A stretch of DNA of 47,434 nt from Clostridia bacterium (GCA_012840125.1 DULZ01000009.1:1-47434), one strand, 5' to 3'; counted from the first letter of the stretch, positions 9,457 to 20,473 are shown. The notes: generated by a model not told the origin, from the letters alone. Numbers and translations: made by a program.

Positions 9457-10710
9457 GTGCTGCAAACACTGTCCAGTGCCATGAAGCTGCCGGACCTAAG
9501 GAAGAGAATAGGCTTTACGCTGCTCATGTTTCTCATCTTCAGGTTAGGAGCTCACGTCCCGGTACCCTTTATCAACCGTGAGATCCTGGCTCAGATGATG
9601 CAGCACAATATCTTCGGCTTTTTCGACATCATTTCCGGGGGAGCTTTTAAGACTTTTACCGTCTTTGCCATGGGGATTATGCCTTACATTAACGCCTCCA
9701 TTATCATGCAGCTGTTGACGGTGGTCATTCCCCAATTGGAGCGCCTGGCGAAAGAGGGAGAAGAAGGGCGGAAGAAAATCGTCCAGTATACCCGTTACGG
9801 CACTGTGGTTTTAGGTACGATTCAGGCCATCGGCATGACCTTCTATCTCCGTACGGCCCTGGTGAATCCATCCTTCTTAACTTACACAGTCATCGTTATT
9901 ACCCTGACTGCAGGTACCGCTTTCCTGATGTGGTTAGGTGAACTGATCACGGAAAAAGGTATCGGCAACGGTATTTCCCTGATCATTTTCGCCGGGATAG
10001 TGTCTCGTTTGCCCATGGGCACATACAATGTCATCCAGGAAGTCCTGGCCGGTGAAGTGAGCATTTTCGGTGTCATCGCCTTCTGCATCATCGCCGTGCT
10101 GGTCATCGCCGGCGTGGTGGCTATCCAGGAAGGACAAAGACGTATTCCCGTCCAGTACGCCAAGCGGGTAGTTGGCCGGCGGGTTTACGGCGGGCAAAGC
10201 ACTCACATTCCCTTGAAAGTGAACCAGGCAGGGGTTATTCCGGTTATTTTCGCCATGTCAATTCTCATGTTTCCGTCGACCATCGCCAGCTGGTTCCCGG
10301 AAAACGGCGTGGCTCAATTTGTGCTGCGGCATTTTAATTTCAACGCACCACTATATATGATCTTTTATGCGTTGCTGATCGTCTTCTTTACCTATTTCTA
10401 TACGGCAGTTACTTTTAACCCGGCGGATGTGGCCGAAAACATCAAAAAGTACGGCGGCTTCATACCGGGTATTCGCCCGGGCAAGCCTACGGCCGAGTAT
10501 ATTGAAAGAGTACTAAGCCGGATCACTTTAGCTGGGGCCGTGTTCCTGGCAGCAATTGCATTGCTCCCCAACATTATCATGTCGCTGACCGGACTCAATA
10601 TCTATTTTGGCGGCACAAGTCTGTTGATTGTGGTAGGTGTAGCATTGGATACCATGAAGCAGATGGAATCCCACTTGCTGATGCGGCACTATCAGGGCTT
10701 TATGAAGTAG
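9457..10710 (+). CDS. secY: Protein translocase subunit SecY
   Basis: The 417-residue membrane protein starts at GTG. It has about ten hydrophobic segments and the SecY signatures GIMPYINASIIMQLL (TM2 region), GITEKGIGNGISLIIFAG-like sequence (here ITEKGIGNGISLIIFAGI), and the cytosolic loop YGGFIPGIRPGKPTAEYI. SecY is the channel of the SecYEG translocon. The length is slightly under the usual 420-430. Its position after rplO and before adk is the standard spc operon end. The start lies inside the coupling distance of rplO with GAGGTGA upstream. Confidence 0.98.
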   Translation: MLQTLSSAMKLPDLRKRIGFTLLMFLIFRLGAHVPVPFINREILAQMMQHNIFGFFDIISGGAFKTFTVFAMGIMPYINASIIMQLLTVVIPQLERLAKEGEEGRKKIVQYTRYGTVVLGTIQAIGMTFYLRTALVNPSFLTYTVIVITLTAGTAFLMWLGELITEKGIGNGISLIIFAGIVSRLPMGTYNVIQEVLAGEVSIFGVIAFCIIAVLVIAGVVAIQEGQRRIPVQYAKRVVGRRVYGGQSTHIPLKVNQAGVIPVIFAMSILMFPSTIASWFPENGVAQFVLRHFNFNAPLYMIFYALLIVFFTYFYTAVTFNPADVAENIKKYGGFIPGIRPGKPTAEYIERVLSRITLAGAVFLAAIALLPNIIMSLTGLNIYFGGTSLLIVVGVALDTMKQMESHLLMRHYQGFMK

Positions 10711-10762
10711 CAGAGGTACGGCTGAACTTTACCGGTAACTGTAAAATAATTTAAGGAGGTAA

Positions 10763-12165
<1,403 letters not shown>

Positions 12166-12181
12166 CCCGGGGGGTGTTTGG

Positions 12182-12484
12182 GTGACGTTAGAGCCTGAAT
12201 TAGAACCCGGACAGCTGGTGATTTCCGTTGCCGGCCGGGATAGGGGTCGAGCCTATTTGGTGGCCGGGTATGACAACGCCAAGTACGGCACTTTCGTGTA
12301 TGTGGTTGACGGCAAATATCGTCCTGTCCAACGTCCGAAACGTAAAAATATTAAACACTTGAAAGCAACTCAACTGAAAGCGGAGGAAATAGGCAGTCGC
12401 TTGGAGACCGGAAACCCTGTTTCTAATGTGGAGATACGTAAAAAGCTGGCGGATTTGCTTGCCATTTACCGGGAAGACTCTTAA
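12182..12484 (+). CDS. KOW-domain RNA-binding protein (L14e-like)
   Basis: The 100-residue product starts at GTG after GGGGGTG. Residues about 9-45 (GQLVISVAGRDRGRAYLVAG) match the KOW/SH3-like RNA-binding fold seen in archaeal and eukaryotic L14e/L27e proteins. A charged tail follows, rich in Lys and Glu. Small KOW proteins occupy this map-infA interval in many Clostridia. A ribosome or rRNA-linked role is inferred from fold and position. The exact function is unknown to me. Confidence 0.8.
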   Translation: MTLEPELEPGQLVISVAGRDRGRAYLVAGYDNAKYGTFVYVVDGKYRPVQRPKRKNIKHLKATQLKAEEIGSRLETGNPVSNVEIRKKLADLLAIYREDS

Positions 12485-12505
12485 GCCTAAAAGGGGGTTA
12501 GATGA

Positions 12506-12724
12506 GTGGCGAAGGAAGACTTAATCGAATTTCAAGGTAGGGTAATTGAGCCTTTACCAAATGCCATGTTTAGGGTAGAATTAGAAAATGGTCATAAAGT
12601 GCTCGCCCATGTTTCCGGAAAGATTCGCATGAATTTCATTCGTATCTTGCCGGGGGACCGGGTGACGGTGGAATTATCCCCTTATGATCTTTCCCGCGGG
12701 CGGATAGTATACAGGTACAAGTAA
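12506..12724 (+). CDS. infA: Translation initiation factor IF-1
   Basis: The 72-residue OB-fold protein starts at [23 protein letters not shown], and includes [20 protein letters not shown] and RGRIVYRYK, which are nearly invariant. IF-1 binds the 30S A site during initiation. AAGGGGG lies upstream. An ATG four bases before the GTG is in another frame and is not used. Confidence 0.98.
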   Translation: MAKEDLIEFQGRVIEPLPNAMFRVELENGHKVLAHVSGKIRMNFIRILPGDRVTVELSPYDLSRGRIVYRYK

Positions 12725-12763
12725 CATTGGTGGCAGGCTACTCATGGTAAAGGAGTGTTAACA

Positions 12764-12877
12764 ATGAAGGTAAAGCCATCAGTAAAGCCAATCTGTGAAA
12801 AGTGCAAGATTATCAAGAGAAAAGGCAGAGTTATGGTCATCTGCGAAAATCCCAAGCACAAGCAAAGACAAGGTTAA
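12764..12877 (+). CDS. rpmJ: 50S ribosomal protein L36 (bL36), zinc form
   Basis: A 37-residue frame starts [20 protein letters not shown] after AAAGGAGTG. The zinc ligands C11, C14, C27 and H32 are all present, the C+ form of L36. It is too short for many gene callers but unmistakable by sequence and by position between infA and rpsM. Confidence 0.98.
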   Translation: MKVKPSVKPICEKCKIIKRKGRVMVICENPKHKQRQG

Positions 12878-12880
12878 TTA

Positions 12881-13050
12881 GCACCAGTGGACTTGTCCTA
12901 AAGGTGCGGCTGCCCCGGAAGTGGGACTTTTAGGACAAACCCCGGAATTCTCAGGAGCGACTTTTAGCCGGTCGCACACCCCTTCTTGAGTGATTCCTCC
13001 ACTGCTGGTTTGATTGTAGATTTAAGTCTGTTATTTGGAGGTGCAACTTA
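12881..13050 (+). promoter_or_regulatory. Structured leader of rpsM, candidate ribosomal-protein switch
   Basis: This gap between rpmJ and rpsM folds on paper into three stems. P1 pairs CAGTGGA at 12885-12891 with TCCACTG at 12998-13004. P2 pairs TTGTCCTAAA at 12893-12902 with TTTAGGACAA at 12929-12938. P3 pairs 12950-12957 with about 12982-12990 (with wobbles) around an inner GCGAC/GTCGC. CCTCCA at 12996-13001 overlaps the 3' side of P1 and is exactly complementary to TGGAGG at 13036-13041, the rpsM Shine-Dalgarno. The two pairings exclude each other. E. coli S4 represses its alpha operon through a leader at this place. S4 as the ligand here is inference. Confidence 0.6.
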
Positions 13051-13422
13051 ATGGCAAGGATTGCCGGAGTAGACTTACCCCGGGATAAGCGAGTGGAAAT
13101 AGCCTTGACTTACATTTACGGCATCGGCCGTTCCAGATCCAAGGAAATCTTAGCCAAGGCCAATGTCAATCCGGATACGCGGGTGCGGGACCTCACTGAA
13201 GATGAAGTGAGCAGGCTGAGAGAAATCATCGATAAAGAATACACCGTCGAAGGCGATTTGAGAAGAGAAGTCTCTCTCAACATCAAGCGGTTAATGGAAA
13301 TCGGTTGCTACCGGGGCATTAGGCACCGGAGAGGCTTACCCGTCAGGGGTCAGCGGACCAAGACCAACGCTCGTACCCGGAAAGGCCCCAGGAGAACTGT
13401 GGGCGTCAAGCGGAAGAAGTAA
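13051..13422 (+). CDS. rpsM: 30S ribosomal protein S13 (uS13)
   Basis: The 123-residue product starts [20 protein letters not shown] and has the basic C-terminal tail with [20 protein letters not shown] and a final lysine-rich end that reaches the P-site tRNA. S13 forms intersubunit bridges B1a and B1b. The ATG follows TTGGAGGTG with a seven-base spacer. That site can pair with an upstream CCTCCA element. Confidence 0.98.
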   Translation: MARIAGVDLPRDKRVEIALTYIYGIGRSRSKEILAKANVNPDTRVRDLTEDEVSRLREIIDKEYTVEGDLRREVSLNIKRLMEIGCYRGIRHRRGLPVRGQRTKTNARTRKGPRRTVGVKRKK

Positions 13423-13440
13423 GGAAAGGGGGAACATTGG

Positions 13441-13830
13441 ATGGCGAAAAGGCCTACGCGTACAAGACGGCGTGACCGGAAAAACGTTGAATACGGCGTA
13501 GCTCACGTCAAGTCGACTTTTAACAATACAATTGTGACCATTACTGATAAAGCCGGTAACACCATTTCCTGGGCCAGTGCCGGTACCATCGGTTTTAAAG
13601 GATCGAGAAAGAGTACTCCTTACGCTGCCCAAATGGCCGCCGAGGCTGCCGCCAAGGCCGCTATGGAGCACGGCATGAAGGAAGTAGAATGTTATGTGAA
13701 AGGCCCCGGGGCCGGCCGGGAAGCAGCGATTCGTTCCCTGCAGGCGGCAGGTTTAGAGGTCAGCATGATCAAGGACGTAACTCCTATTCCCCACAACGGC
13801 TGCCGGCCGCCGAAACGCAGAAGAGTATAA
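13441..13830 (+). CDS. rpsK: 30S ribosomal protein S11 (uS11)
   Basis: The 129-residue product starts [20 protein letters not shown]. It contains [40 protein letters not shown] and the end [18 protein letters not shown], all diagnostic of S11, a platform protein next to the E-site and the anti-Shine-Dalgarno helix. It is 18 bases after rpsM and 15 before rpsD. Confidence 0.98.
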   Translation: MAKRPTRTRRRDRKNVEYGVAHVKSTFNNTIVTITDKAGNTISWASAGTIGFKGSRKSTPYAAQMAAEAAAKAAMEHGMKEVECYVKGPGAGREAAIRSLQAAGLEVSMIKDVTPIPHNGCRPPKRRRV

Positions 13831-13845
13831 GGAGGTGCACGGACT

Positions 13846-14472
13846 TTGGCAAGATATACTGGAGCAGTATGCCGCCTTTGCCGGCGCGAAGGTGTCAAAT
13901 TATATCTGAAAGGGGACCGGTGCTACTCCGACAAGTGTTCTGTGGATCGGAAAGGATATGCACCGGGACAGCATGGACAGCAGCGAGCCAAACATTCTGA
14001 ATACGGGCTGCAGCTCAGGGAAAAACAAAAGGCAAAACGTATTTACGGCGTGATGGAAAGACAGTTCCGCGGTTACTTTGTAAAAGCCGAACGGCAAAAA
14101 GGTATCACCGGGGAAAACCTGCTGCGACTGCTGGAAAGAAGATTGGACAACGTGGTTTACCGTCTAGGTTTAGCCAGTTCCCGGGTGGAAGCCAGGCAGC
14201 TGGTGCGCCATGGACATTTCACCGTGAACGGGCGCAGGGTCAATATTCCTTCTTACTTGGTGGAAATCGGCGACGTCATCAAAGTAGCGGAAAAGAGCAT
14301 GAAGTCGCCCAAGTTTAAAGAACTGGCTGAAGCAGCCGTTCATAAAACCCCGCCTGCTTGGCTGGAACGCAATATGGAAGCCTTAGAAGGCAGGGTAGCG
14401 GCATTTCCTTCCCGTGAAGAAATCGATACAGGCATCCAGGAGCATCTCATCGTGGAATTGTACTCCAAGTAA
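13846..14472 (+). CDS. rpsD: 30S ribosomal protein S4 (uS4), zinc-binding form
   Basis: The 208-residue product starts at [23 protein letters not shown], after AAGGAGGTG. Cysteines C9, C12, C26 and C31 form the N-terminal zinc knuckle (C+ form). The S4 RNA-binding fold is at about 98-160 ([20 protein letters not shown]). S4 nucleates 16S 5' domain assembly and represses its own operon in studied bacteria. Its place inside the alpha operon, rather than alone as in Bacillus, would allow feedback on the rpsM leader. Confidence 0.98.
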   Translation: MARYTGAVCRLCRREGVKLYLKGDRCYSDKCSVDRKGYAPGQHGQQRAKHSEYGLQLREKQKAKRIYGVMERQFRGYFVKAERQKGITGENLLRLLERRLDNVVYRLGLASSRVEARQLVRHGHFTVNGRRVNIPSYLVEIGDVIKVAEKSMKSPKFKELAEAAVHKTPPAWLERNMEALEGRVAAFPSREEIDTGIQEHLIVELYSK

Positions 14473-14511
14473 CCTCGGAAGGAAGGCGAAAGCTATCGAA
14501 GGAGGGTAAGA

Positions 14512-15459
14512 ATGTTAGAGATTGAAAAACCTAAGATCGAGTGCGTTGAGCGCAGCGATGACAATCGTTATGGTAAGTTCGTGGTTGAGCCCTTGGAAAG
14601 GGGTTACGGCATCACACTAGGCAATTCCCTCCGGAGGATTCTGCTTTCTTCTCTGCCTGGTGCAGCAGTTACTTCCGTCAAAATCGACGGTGTACTGCAC
14701 GAGTTTTCCACGATTCCCGGTGTGCTGGAAGATGTAACCGATATCATTCTCAATTTGAAGAGTCTTTCCGTTAAACTCCATTGCGATGAGCCGAAAACAG
14801 TGCGCATCGATGCTGCGGGAGAGGGAGTCATCACAGCGGGAGATATCATTCATGATGCCGATGTGGAGATTCTTAATCCTGATCTCAAAGTCGCGACGCT
14901 GGAAGCGGACGGCAAGTTAAGGGCGGAGATGGTCGTGGAGAAAGGCCGGGGCTATCGCCCGGCTGAAAAAAACAAGAAAGACGGGCATGTCATTGGGGTC
15001 ATACCCATTGATTCCTTGTTTTCTCCCGTGCTGAAAGTCAACTATACCATTGAAGACACCCGGGTGGGCCACAGCATGGATTATGACCGCTTGACCCTGG
15101 AAGTTTGGACGGACGGCAGTATCGCCCCGGATGAGGCCATCAGCTCCTCGGCCAAGATCCTGAGCGATCATCTAAAACTCTTTATCGGGTTGACCGAAAA
15201 GATCAGCGATGAGGTCACGATGGTGGAGAAAGAAGAAGAGAAAAAGGACAAGGTCCTGGAAATGACCATCGAAGAACTGGATCTGTCCGTTCGCTCCTAC
15301 AACTGCCTGAAGCGGGCGGGGATCAATACGGTGGAAGAACTAATCCAGCGTACGGAAGAAGATATGATGAAAGTAAGAAATCTAGGGAAGAAGTCCCTGG
15401 AGGAGGTAATTTCAAAACTTGCAGAATTGGGATTGTCTTTGCGCAAGCCCGATGAGTAA
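14512..15459 (+). CDS. rpoA: RNA polymerase subunit alpha
   Basis: The 315-residue product has the N-terminal assembly domain ([20 protein letters not shown] at about 29-48) and the C-terminal DNA- and activator-binding domain at about 245-315 ([20 protein letters not shown] and the helix-hairpin-helix [20 protein letters not shown]). A Lys/Glu-rich linker separates them. Alpha dimerises to seed RNA polymerase assembly. A GAAGGAGGG site lies eight bases before the ATG. Confidence 0.98.
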   Translation: MLEIEKPKIECVERSDDNRYGKFVVEPLERGYGITLGNSLRRILLSSLPGAAVTSVKIDGVLHEFSTIPGVLEDVTDIILNLKSLSVKLHCDEPKTVRIDAAGEGVITAGDIIHDADVEILNPDLKVATLEADGKLRAEMVVEKGRGYRPAEKNKKDGHVIGVIPIDSLFSPVLKVNYTIEDTRVGHSMDYDRLTLEVWTDGSIAPDEAISSSAKILSDHLKLFIGLTEKISDEVTMVEKEEEKKDKVLEMTIEELDLSVRSYNCLKRAGINTVEELIQRTEEDMMKVRNLGKKSLEEVISKLAELGLSLRKPDE

Positions 15460-15474
15460 AGGAGGTAGAGGGAC

Positions 15475-15813
15475 ATGGCCACTCGCAAACTAGGCATGAA
15501 AACCGATCACCGCAAAGCCATGCTCAGAAACATGGTCACTTCCTTATTAAAAGAAGGCCGCATTGAAACTACGGAGCCAAGAGCCAAAGAGTTAAGGCGG
15601 GTAGCTGAAAAAATGATCACTCTGGGCAAAAAGGGTGACCTTCACGCCCGGCGTCAAGCTCTTGCTTATATACGGGAAGAAGATGTGGTTAGAAAACTGT
15701 TTGCAGAAATTGCTCCACGTTATGCCGACAGGCAGGGTGGTTATACCCGGATTATCAAAAAAGGCTATCGGCGTGGCGATGCTGCAGAAATGGTACTGAT
15801 AGAGTTGGCATAG
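15475..15813 (+). CDS. rplQ: 50S ribosomal protein L17 (bL17)
   Basis: The 112-residue product starts [20 protein letters not shown] and includes [20 protein letters not shown] and the end [21 protein letters not shown]17 lies at the tunnel exit side of the large subunit. It is the last gene of the alpha operon, and a terminator-like hairpin follows 36 bases later. Confidence 0.98.
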   Translation: MATRKLGMKTDHRKAMLRNMVTSLLKEGRIETTEPRAKELRRVAEKMITLGKKGDLHARRQALAYIREEDVVRKLFAEIAPRYADRQGGYTRIIKKGYRRGDAAEMVLIELA

Positions 15814-15848
15814 CCAGAGATAAAGCAGAGTCAGGAGGTGCGGCGGGG

Positions 15849-15877
15849 CAGGCCGATATTTCCTGGCTTGTTTTTTT
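15849..15877 (+). terminator. Probable intrinsic terminator after rplQ
   Basis: CAGGCC at 15849-15854 can pair with GGCTTG at 15865-15870 (one G-U) around a ten-base loop. Seven T residues follow at 15871-15877. The stem is short, so termination may be partial and let some transcripts run into ecfA1, which starts only 24 bases later and has no promoter I can see. Confidence 0.5.
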
Positions 15878-15900
15878 AGGCACAGAAGGCAGGTGGGTCT

Positions 15901-16725
15901 ATGATCGAGGTAATCGACTTGGAGCACAGCTATACCTCCAGAGATGGGGGAGAAGTACAAGCAGTGGCCGGGGTTAGTCTTACCGTGGCCAAAGGGGAAT
16001 TTGTAGTAATCATTGGGCACAACGGTTCCGGTAAATCCACTTTGGCCAAGCATCTAAACGGCCTCCTATTGCCCACCAAAGGCCGCGTGCTCGTGGATGG
16101 GTTGGATACCCGGCAAGTGGAAAACATGTGGGAAATCCGGCGCCGGGTAGGCATGGTCTTTCAAAACCCGGATAACCAGTTGGTGGCCACATCCGTGGAA
16201 GAAGATGTGGCTTTCGGGCCGGAGAATCTGGGTATTCCTTCGGCGGAAATCCGCCAGCGGGTGGATGAAGCCCTGGAGCTGGTGCGGATGAGCGAATTCA
16301 AATTGAAGGAGCCTCATTTGCTGTCCGGAGGTCAAAAGCAGAGAGTGGCCATTGCCGGGGTGATTGCCATGCGGCCCGATTACCTGGTATTGGATGAGCC
16401 TACCGCGATGCTGGATCCCCAGGGCAGGCAGGAAGTTATGTCAACTGTGATGCGGTTGAATAAAGAAGAAGGCCTTGGCGTGATTCATATTACCCACTAT
16501 ATGGATGAAGCAGTTCATGCGGACCGGGTCATTGTCATGGAACACGGGAGAATTGAGCTGACCGGCACCCCGCGGGAAGTATTCGCCCATGTGGAAAAGC
16601 TCAAGCAACTGCGCATGGATGTGCCCCAGATGACAGAACTAGCAAGTCTGCTGCGTCAAGGAGGGATGGATATTCCTCCCGACGTACTGACGGTGGAAGA
16701 AATGGTGAAGTGCTTATGCGGATAG
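15901..16725 (+). CDS. ecfA1: ECF transporter ATPase EcfA1
   Basis: The 274-residue ABC ATPase has Walker [10 protein letters not shown] at residues 39-47, Q-loop [20 protein letters not shown], signature [13 protein letters not shown] and Walker [13 protein letters not shown]. The Q-loop text after VFQNPDNQ is typical of the CbiO/EcfA group. With EcfA2 and EcfT it forms the energising module shared by several vitamin-specific S subunits (group II ECF). No S subunit is coded nearby, as usual for this arrangement. The ATG lies after GGCAGGTGGG. Confidence 0.95.
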   Translation: MIEVIDLEHSYTSRDGGEVQAVAGVSLTVAKGEFVVIIGHNGSGKSTLAKHLNGLLLPTKGRVLVDGLDTRQVENMWEIRRRVGMVFQNPDNQLVATSVEEDVAFGPENLGIPSAEIRQRVDEALELVRMSEFKLKEPHLLSGGQKQRVAIAGVIAMRPDYLVLDEPTAMLDPQGRQEVMSTVMRLNKEEGLGVIHITHYMDEAVHADRVIVMEHGRIELTGTPREVFAHVEKLKQLRMDVPQMTELASLLRQGGMDIPPDVLTVEEMVKCLCG

Positions 16726-17579
16726 TGGTGGACGGGGTATCCCATGTGTATAAATCTGGTACCCCTTTTGAAACAAAGGCATTAGACAATATTAATTTAA
16801 CGATCGAGCCGGGAGAGTTTATCGGGCTCATCGGTCATACCGGTTCAGGCAAATCCACCCTGGTGCAGCACCTCAACGGGCTGTTACTGCCTACGGAAGG
16901 GAACATCTGGGTAGGGGATTTGGACGTCCTCTCCAATAAGGCTAACCTCATCAAAATCAGGCAAAGGGTGGGGTTGGTTTTCCAGTACCCGGAACACCAG
17001 CTGTTTGAAGAAACGGTGTACGATGATGTGGCTTTCGGACCGAGAAACCTGCAGCTATCCCCGGAAGAAGTAGACCGCCGGGTGCGCAAGGCGTTAACAA
17101 CCGTGGGTCTGGATTTTGCAGCGGTGAAAGACCGTTCTCCCTTTGCTTTAAGCGGGGGGCAGATGCGCCGGGTGGCCATTGCCGGGGTGTTGGCCATGGA
17201 ACCACAGGTGTTGATCCTGGATGAGCCGACGGCCGGCTTGGACCCCAAGGGCCGGGATGAAATCTTGGAGCAAATTGCCGCCATGCATCGCTCCTTGGGG
17301 ATCACCGTCATCCTGGTTTCCCACAACATGGAAGATGTGGCGCGCTATGCTCGCCGCGTCATCGTCATGCACAAGGGCAAAGTGATTATGGATGGACCGC
17401 CCAGGCAGGTCTTTTCCCGGGTGAAGGAATTACAGTCTTTAGGCTTGGGAGTACCTTTAGTGGGCATTCTCATGGAACGGCTCAACAGCATGGGTTACCG
17501 GGTGAGAACCGACGTGCTGACGGTGGAGGAGGCCAGCCAAGAAATCTTAAGTTGGTGGAGAGAGAGGAAACATGCTTAA
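16716..17579 (+). CDS. ecfA2: ECF transporter ATPase EcfA2
   Basis: The ATG at 16716 gives 287 residues starting [20 protein letters not shown]. Walker [10 protein letters not shown] is at 40-48, followed by [33 protein letters not shown] and [12 protein letters not shown]. It pairs with EcfA1 as the second ATPase. A GTG two codons upstream is an alternative start. The gene overlaps ecfA1 by ten bases and ecfT by eight, so the three are probably coupled. Confidence 0.95.
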   Translation: MRIVVDGVSHVYKSGTPFETKALDNINLTIEPGEFIGLIGHTGSGKSTLVQHLNGLLLPTEGNIWVGDLDVLSNKANLIKIRQRVGLVFQYPEHQLFEETVYDDVAFGPRNLQLSPEEVDRRVRKALTTVGLDFAAVKDRSPFALSGGQMRRVAIAGVLAMEPQVLILDEPTAGLDPKGRDEILEQIAAMHRSLGITVILVSHNMEDVARYARRVIVMHKGKVIMDGPPRQVFSRVKELQSLGLGVPLVGILMERLNSMGYRVRTDVLTVEEASQEILSWWRERKHA

Positions 17580-18369
17580 GGATATCACCATTGGACAATA
17601 TATACCGGGGGATTCTCCGGTGCACCACCTGGATCCCAGGACCAAGATCCTGAGTGCGGTCATCTTCATGGTGGCCCTGTTTTCCGTCAAGACCGCTTTG
17701 GGCTATATTTCCATGGGAGCATTCACCCTGCTGGCCATCCTCCTGTCCCAGATCCCGTTTCGCTATTTACTAAAAGGCTTGAAACCGGTCCTGATCATTA
17801 TTGTCTTTACCGTCACCTTACACCTGTTTTTGACTCCGGGTACAGAGATCTTCCGGTGGGGGATTTTCAAGATTACCTGGGAAGGAGTGCGCCAGGGGGT
17901 TTTTATGGGATTAAGGCTCATCTTCCTGGTCTTTATTACCTCCCTGCTGACCCTGACCACTTCCCCGATCCGCCTGACCGACGGTCTTGAATATCTCTTG
18001 AGTCCCGGGCGCAAGGTTGGCATTCCCGCCCACGAACTGGCCATGATGATGAGCATAGCCCTGCGGTTCATCCCAACCCTATTGGAAGAAACGGAAAAAA
18101 TCATGAAGGCCCAGTTGGCCCGGGGAGCGGATTTTGAAAGCGGCAACTTGTGGCGCCGGGCCAAGAACATGATTCCCTTGCTGGTACCCCTCTTCGTCAA
18201 TGCCTTCAAGCGGGCCGATGACCTGGCCATGGCCATGGAAGCCAGGTGCTACCGCGGCGGTACCGGCCGTACCAGGTTAAAGGAACTGGTAATGGGCACC
18301 GGGGATTACGTGACCCTGGTCCTTATGGCCTTGTTTCTGGTTTTTGCCGTGTTGACCAGGTATGTTTAG
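17572..18369 (+). CDS. ecfT: ECF transporter transmembrane protein EcfT
   Basis: The 265-residue membrane protein starts [20 protein letters not shown] and has HLDPRTKILSAVIFMVALF, typical of EcfT/CbiQ, with several hydrophobic segments. Towards the C-terminus are the coupling-helix motifs with Ala-Arg-Gly (AQLARGADF) and AMEARCYRGG, which contact the two ATPases. It completes the ecfA1-ecfA2-ecfT unit ahead of truA, a conserved order in Firmicutes. Confidence 0.95.
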   Translation: MLKDITIGQYIPGDSPVHHLDPRTKILSAVIFMVALFSVKTALGYISMGAFTLLAILLSQIPFRYLLKGLKPVLIIIVFTVTLHLFLTPGTEIFRWGIFKITWEGVRQGVFMGLRLIFLVFITSLLTLTTSPIRLTDGLEYLLSPGRKVGIPAHELAMMMSIALRFIPTLLEETEKIMKAQLARGADFESGNLWRRAKNMIPLLVPLFVNAFKRADDLAMAMEARCYRGGTGRTRLKELVMGTGDYVTLVLMALFLVFAVLTRYV

Positions 18370-18384
18370 TCCGGAAGTGATGGT

Positions 18385-19134
18385 ATGAGGCGCAGAATTA
18401 AGATGTGCTTGGCTTATGACGGTACGGCTTATGCCGGCTGGCAGGTGCAAACCAAACAGCCCTGGGTGAAAACGGTGCAGGGCACAGTAGAACACGCTTT
18501 GCGCAAGATCACGAAAGAACACGATCTTACGGTGACCGGGGCGGGACGCACCGATGCCGGTGTCCATGCCCGGGGGCAGGTGATTCACTTCGATACGGAA
18601 AGCAGGATTCCCACGGACCGCTTTCCGCTAGCGGTAAACAGTGTCTTGCCGGCAGATATCCGGTGCCTGCAGGCCGAGGAAGTATCGCAGGACTTTCATG
18701 CCCAGTACGGCGCCAGGGCTAAGCATTATTCTTATACTATCGACCGGGGGTTGGTACCGGATGTTTTTTTGCGCAACTATGCTTATCATTTTCCCCATAA
18801 TTTGGATTTAGGGGCCATGGCCGAGGCCGGAGCCCGGCTTTTGGGCACCCATGATTTTCGCAGTTTCTGTGCCAGCGGCAGTTCCGTGAAGAATTATGTA
18901 CGTACCGTATTTGAGTTCAATATCCAAGAATCCGGTTCTCTTGTTTATGTAAACATAGTTGGCGATGGTTTCCTGTACAACATGGTGCGCATTATCGTGG
19001 GCACTTTGCTGGAGATCGGACAGGGTAAAATGGAACCATCAGCTATAGATGATATCATCAAAGCGCAGGACCGGGATTGTGCCGGTCCTACCGTGCCGGC
19101 GAAAGGGTTGTGTTTGGAGAAAGTCATGTATTAG
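18385..19134 (+). CDS. truA: tRNA pseudouridine(38-40) synthase
   Basis: The 249-residue product has the catalytic motif GAGRTDAGVHARGQV with the nucleophile D57, and the N-terminal CLAYDGTAYAGWQVQ. TruA isomerises uridines 38-40 in the anticodon stem-loop of many tRNAs. The length fits the family. It starts 15 bases after ecfT. In most Firmicutes rplM comes next, but here about 6 kb of other genes intervene. Confidence 0.97.
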   Translation: MRRRIKMCLAYDGTAYAGWQVQTKQPWVKTVQGTVEHALRKITKEHDLTVTGAGRTDAGVHARGQVIHFDTESRIPTDRFPLAVNSVLPADIRCLQAEEVSQDFHAQYGARAKHYSYTIDRGLVPDVFLRNYAYHFPHNLDLGAMAEAGARLLGTHDFRSFCASGSSVKNYVRTVFEFNIQESGSLVYVNIVGDGFLYNMVRIIVGTLLEIGQGKMEPSAIDDIIKAQDRDCAGPTVPAKGLCLEKVMY

Positions 19135-19162
19135 AATGGCTGCAGGAGGGAAATGGGCTCCA

Positions 19163-20473
19163 ATGAGTAAGGAGATTCTAGTGATCGGTCACCAACGACC
19201 CGATACGGATTCCATCGCCTCTGCCATTGGTTATGCTTGTTTGAAAAACGAACTGCACCAAGGGGGCTATAAGCCGGGACGGTGCGGGGGCCTCAACCGG
19301 GAAACGGAATTTGTGCTTAAGTACTTTGACATTCCCGCTCCTGAATTGGTGGAAAGTGTACATACGCGAGCGCGGGACATGCTGGACGGGGGACTATTGT
19401 ATATCCATCCCGATGCGACCGTGCGCCAGGCCGGCGTGTTTATGCGGCAGCATGGGGCCAAGACCCTGGCCGTAGTGGGAGAAAACGGGGTGCTGCTTGG
19501 GTTGTTCACTATGGGTGACCTGGCGCAGTTTTTTTTGGACTCCTGGGACAGCGGCAGTGCAGCACTGGAGGTACCGCTCCATAGAGTAATGAAGCGGGAT
19601 CATTTAGTGGTCTTCTATGAGGACGATTTGCTGGCCGACGTTCGCCGGACCATGCTGGAAACCAGGTACCGGAATTACCCGGTGGTGGATGAACAATTCC
19701 GGCTGCTGGGCCTTATTGCCAGGTATCACTTGCTCTCCACCAGGGGCCGCAAGGTCATTTTAGTGGACCACAATGAACAGAGCCAAGCGGTACCGGGTAT
19801 TGAAGAAGCGGAGATTTGCGAAATTATTGACCATCACCGCCTGGCCGATATCGAAACAGGGGAACCCATCGTGGTGCGCAACGAGCCCGTCGGGAGCACC
19901 GCCACCATTGTTGCTAAGATATTTAAAGAGCAAGAGGTTACACCGCCTGCTGATATTGCCGGGCTGCTGTGTGCCGCTATCCTGTCCGATACCCTCATTT
20001 TCAAGTCTCCCACGGCCACCCTGCAGGACCGGAAACAAGCGGAATGGCTGGCGAGCATTGCCGGAATTGATGTTATGGCCTTTGGCCGTGAAATGTTTAA
20101 AGCCGCATCCTTCATGGCCGGCAGGACAGCGAGGGAAATTATCCTGGAGGACTTCAAGAGCTTTGTCCTCAACGGGTGCAAGGTCGGCATCGGTCAGATC
20201 GAGATCCTGGATCCCGATTCCCTGCCGGTGAGCCGGGAAGAACTGCAAGAGGAGTTGGACAGGATCAGGCAGGAACGGGATTATGATTTGAGCATTCTCA
20301 TTGTCACTGATTTATTGCGGGATGGGTCCGAGCTTCACTTTGCAGGGTCCATCAACAGGGGGGTGGAAATGGCTTTTAATATTCCTCCCGGCGAAAGAAG
20401 CATCTTTCTTCCCGGTGTCATGTCCCGCAAAAAACAAGTGGTGCCGCCGTTACAACGCTGGCTGCAGAAGTGA
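19163..20473 (+). CDS. ppaC: Manganese-dependent inorganic pyrophosphatase with CBS domains
   Basis: The 436-residue product from the ATG at 19163 starts MSKEILVIGHQRPDTDSIAS, motif I of family II pyrophosphatases. A CBS pair occupies roughly residues 70-180 (RQAGVFMRQHGAKTLAVVGE and the second repeat FRLLGLIARYHLLS). The DHH core continues with VDHNEQSQ, IIDHHRL and LLCAAILSDTL, and the DHHA2 end carries SRKKQVVPPL. CBS pyrophosphatases are regulated by adenine nucleotides. This one lacks the DRTGG domain of the longest members. An upstream ATG at 19136 is possible but less conserved. The Shine-Dalgarno AGGAGGG lies 12 bases before the chosen start. Confidence 0.93.
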   Translation: MSKEILVIGHQRPDTDSIASAIGYACLKNELHQGGYKPGRCGGLNRETEFVLKYFDIPAPELVESVHTRARDMLDGGLLYIHPDATVRQAGVFMRQHGAKTLAVVGENGVLLGLFTMGDLAQFFLDSWDSGSAALEVPLHRVMKRDHLVVFYEDDLLADVRRTMLETRYRNYPVVDEQFRLLGLIARYHLLSTRGRKVILVDHNEQSQAVPGIEEAEICEIIDHHRLADIETGEPIVVRNEPVGSTATIVAKIFKEQEVTPPADIAGLLCAAILSDTLIFKSPTATLQDRKQAEWLASIAGIDVMAFGREMFKAASFMAGRTAREIILEDFKSFVLNGCKVGIGQIEILDPDSLPVSREELQEELDRIRQERDYDLSILIVTDLLRDGSELHFAGSINRGVEMAFNIPPGERSIFLPGVMSRKKQVVPPLQRWLQK

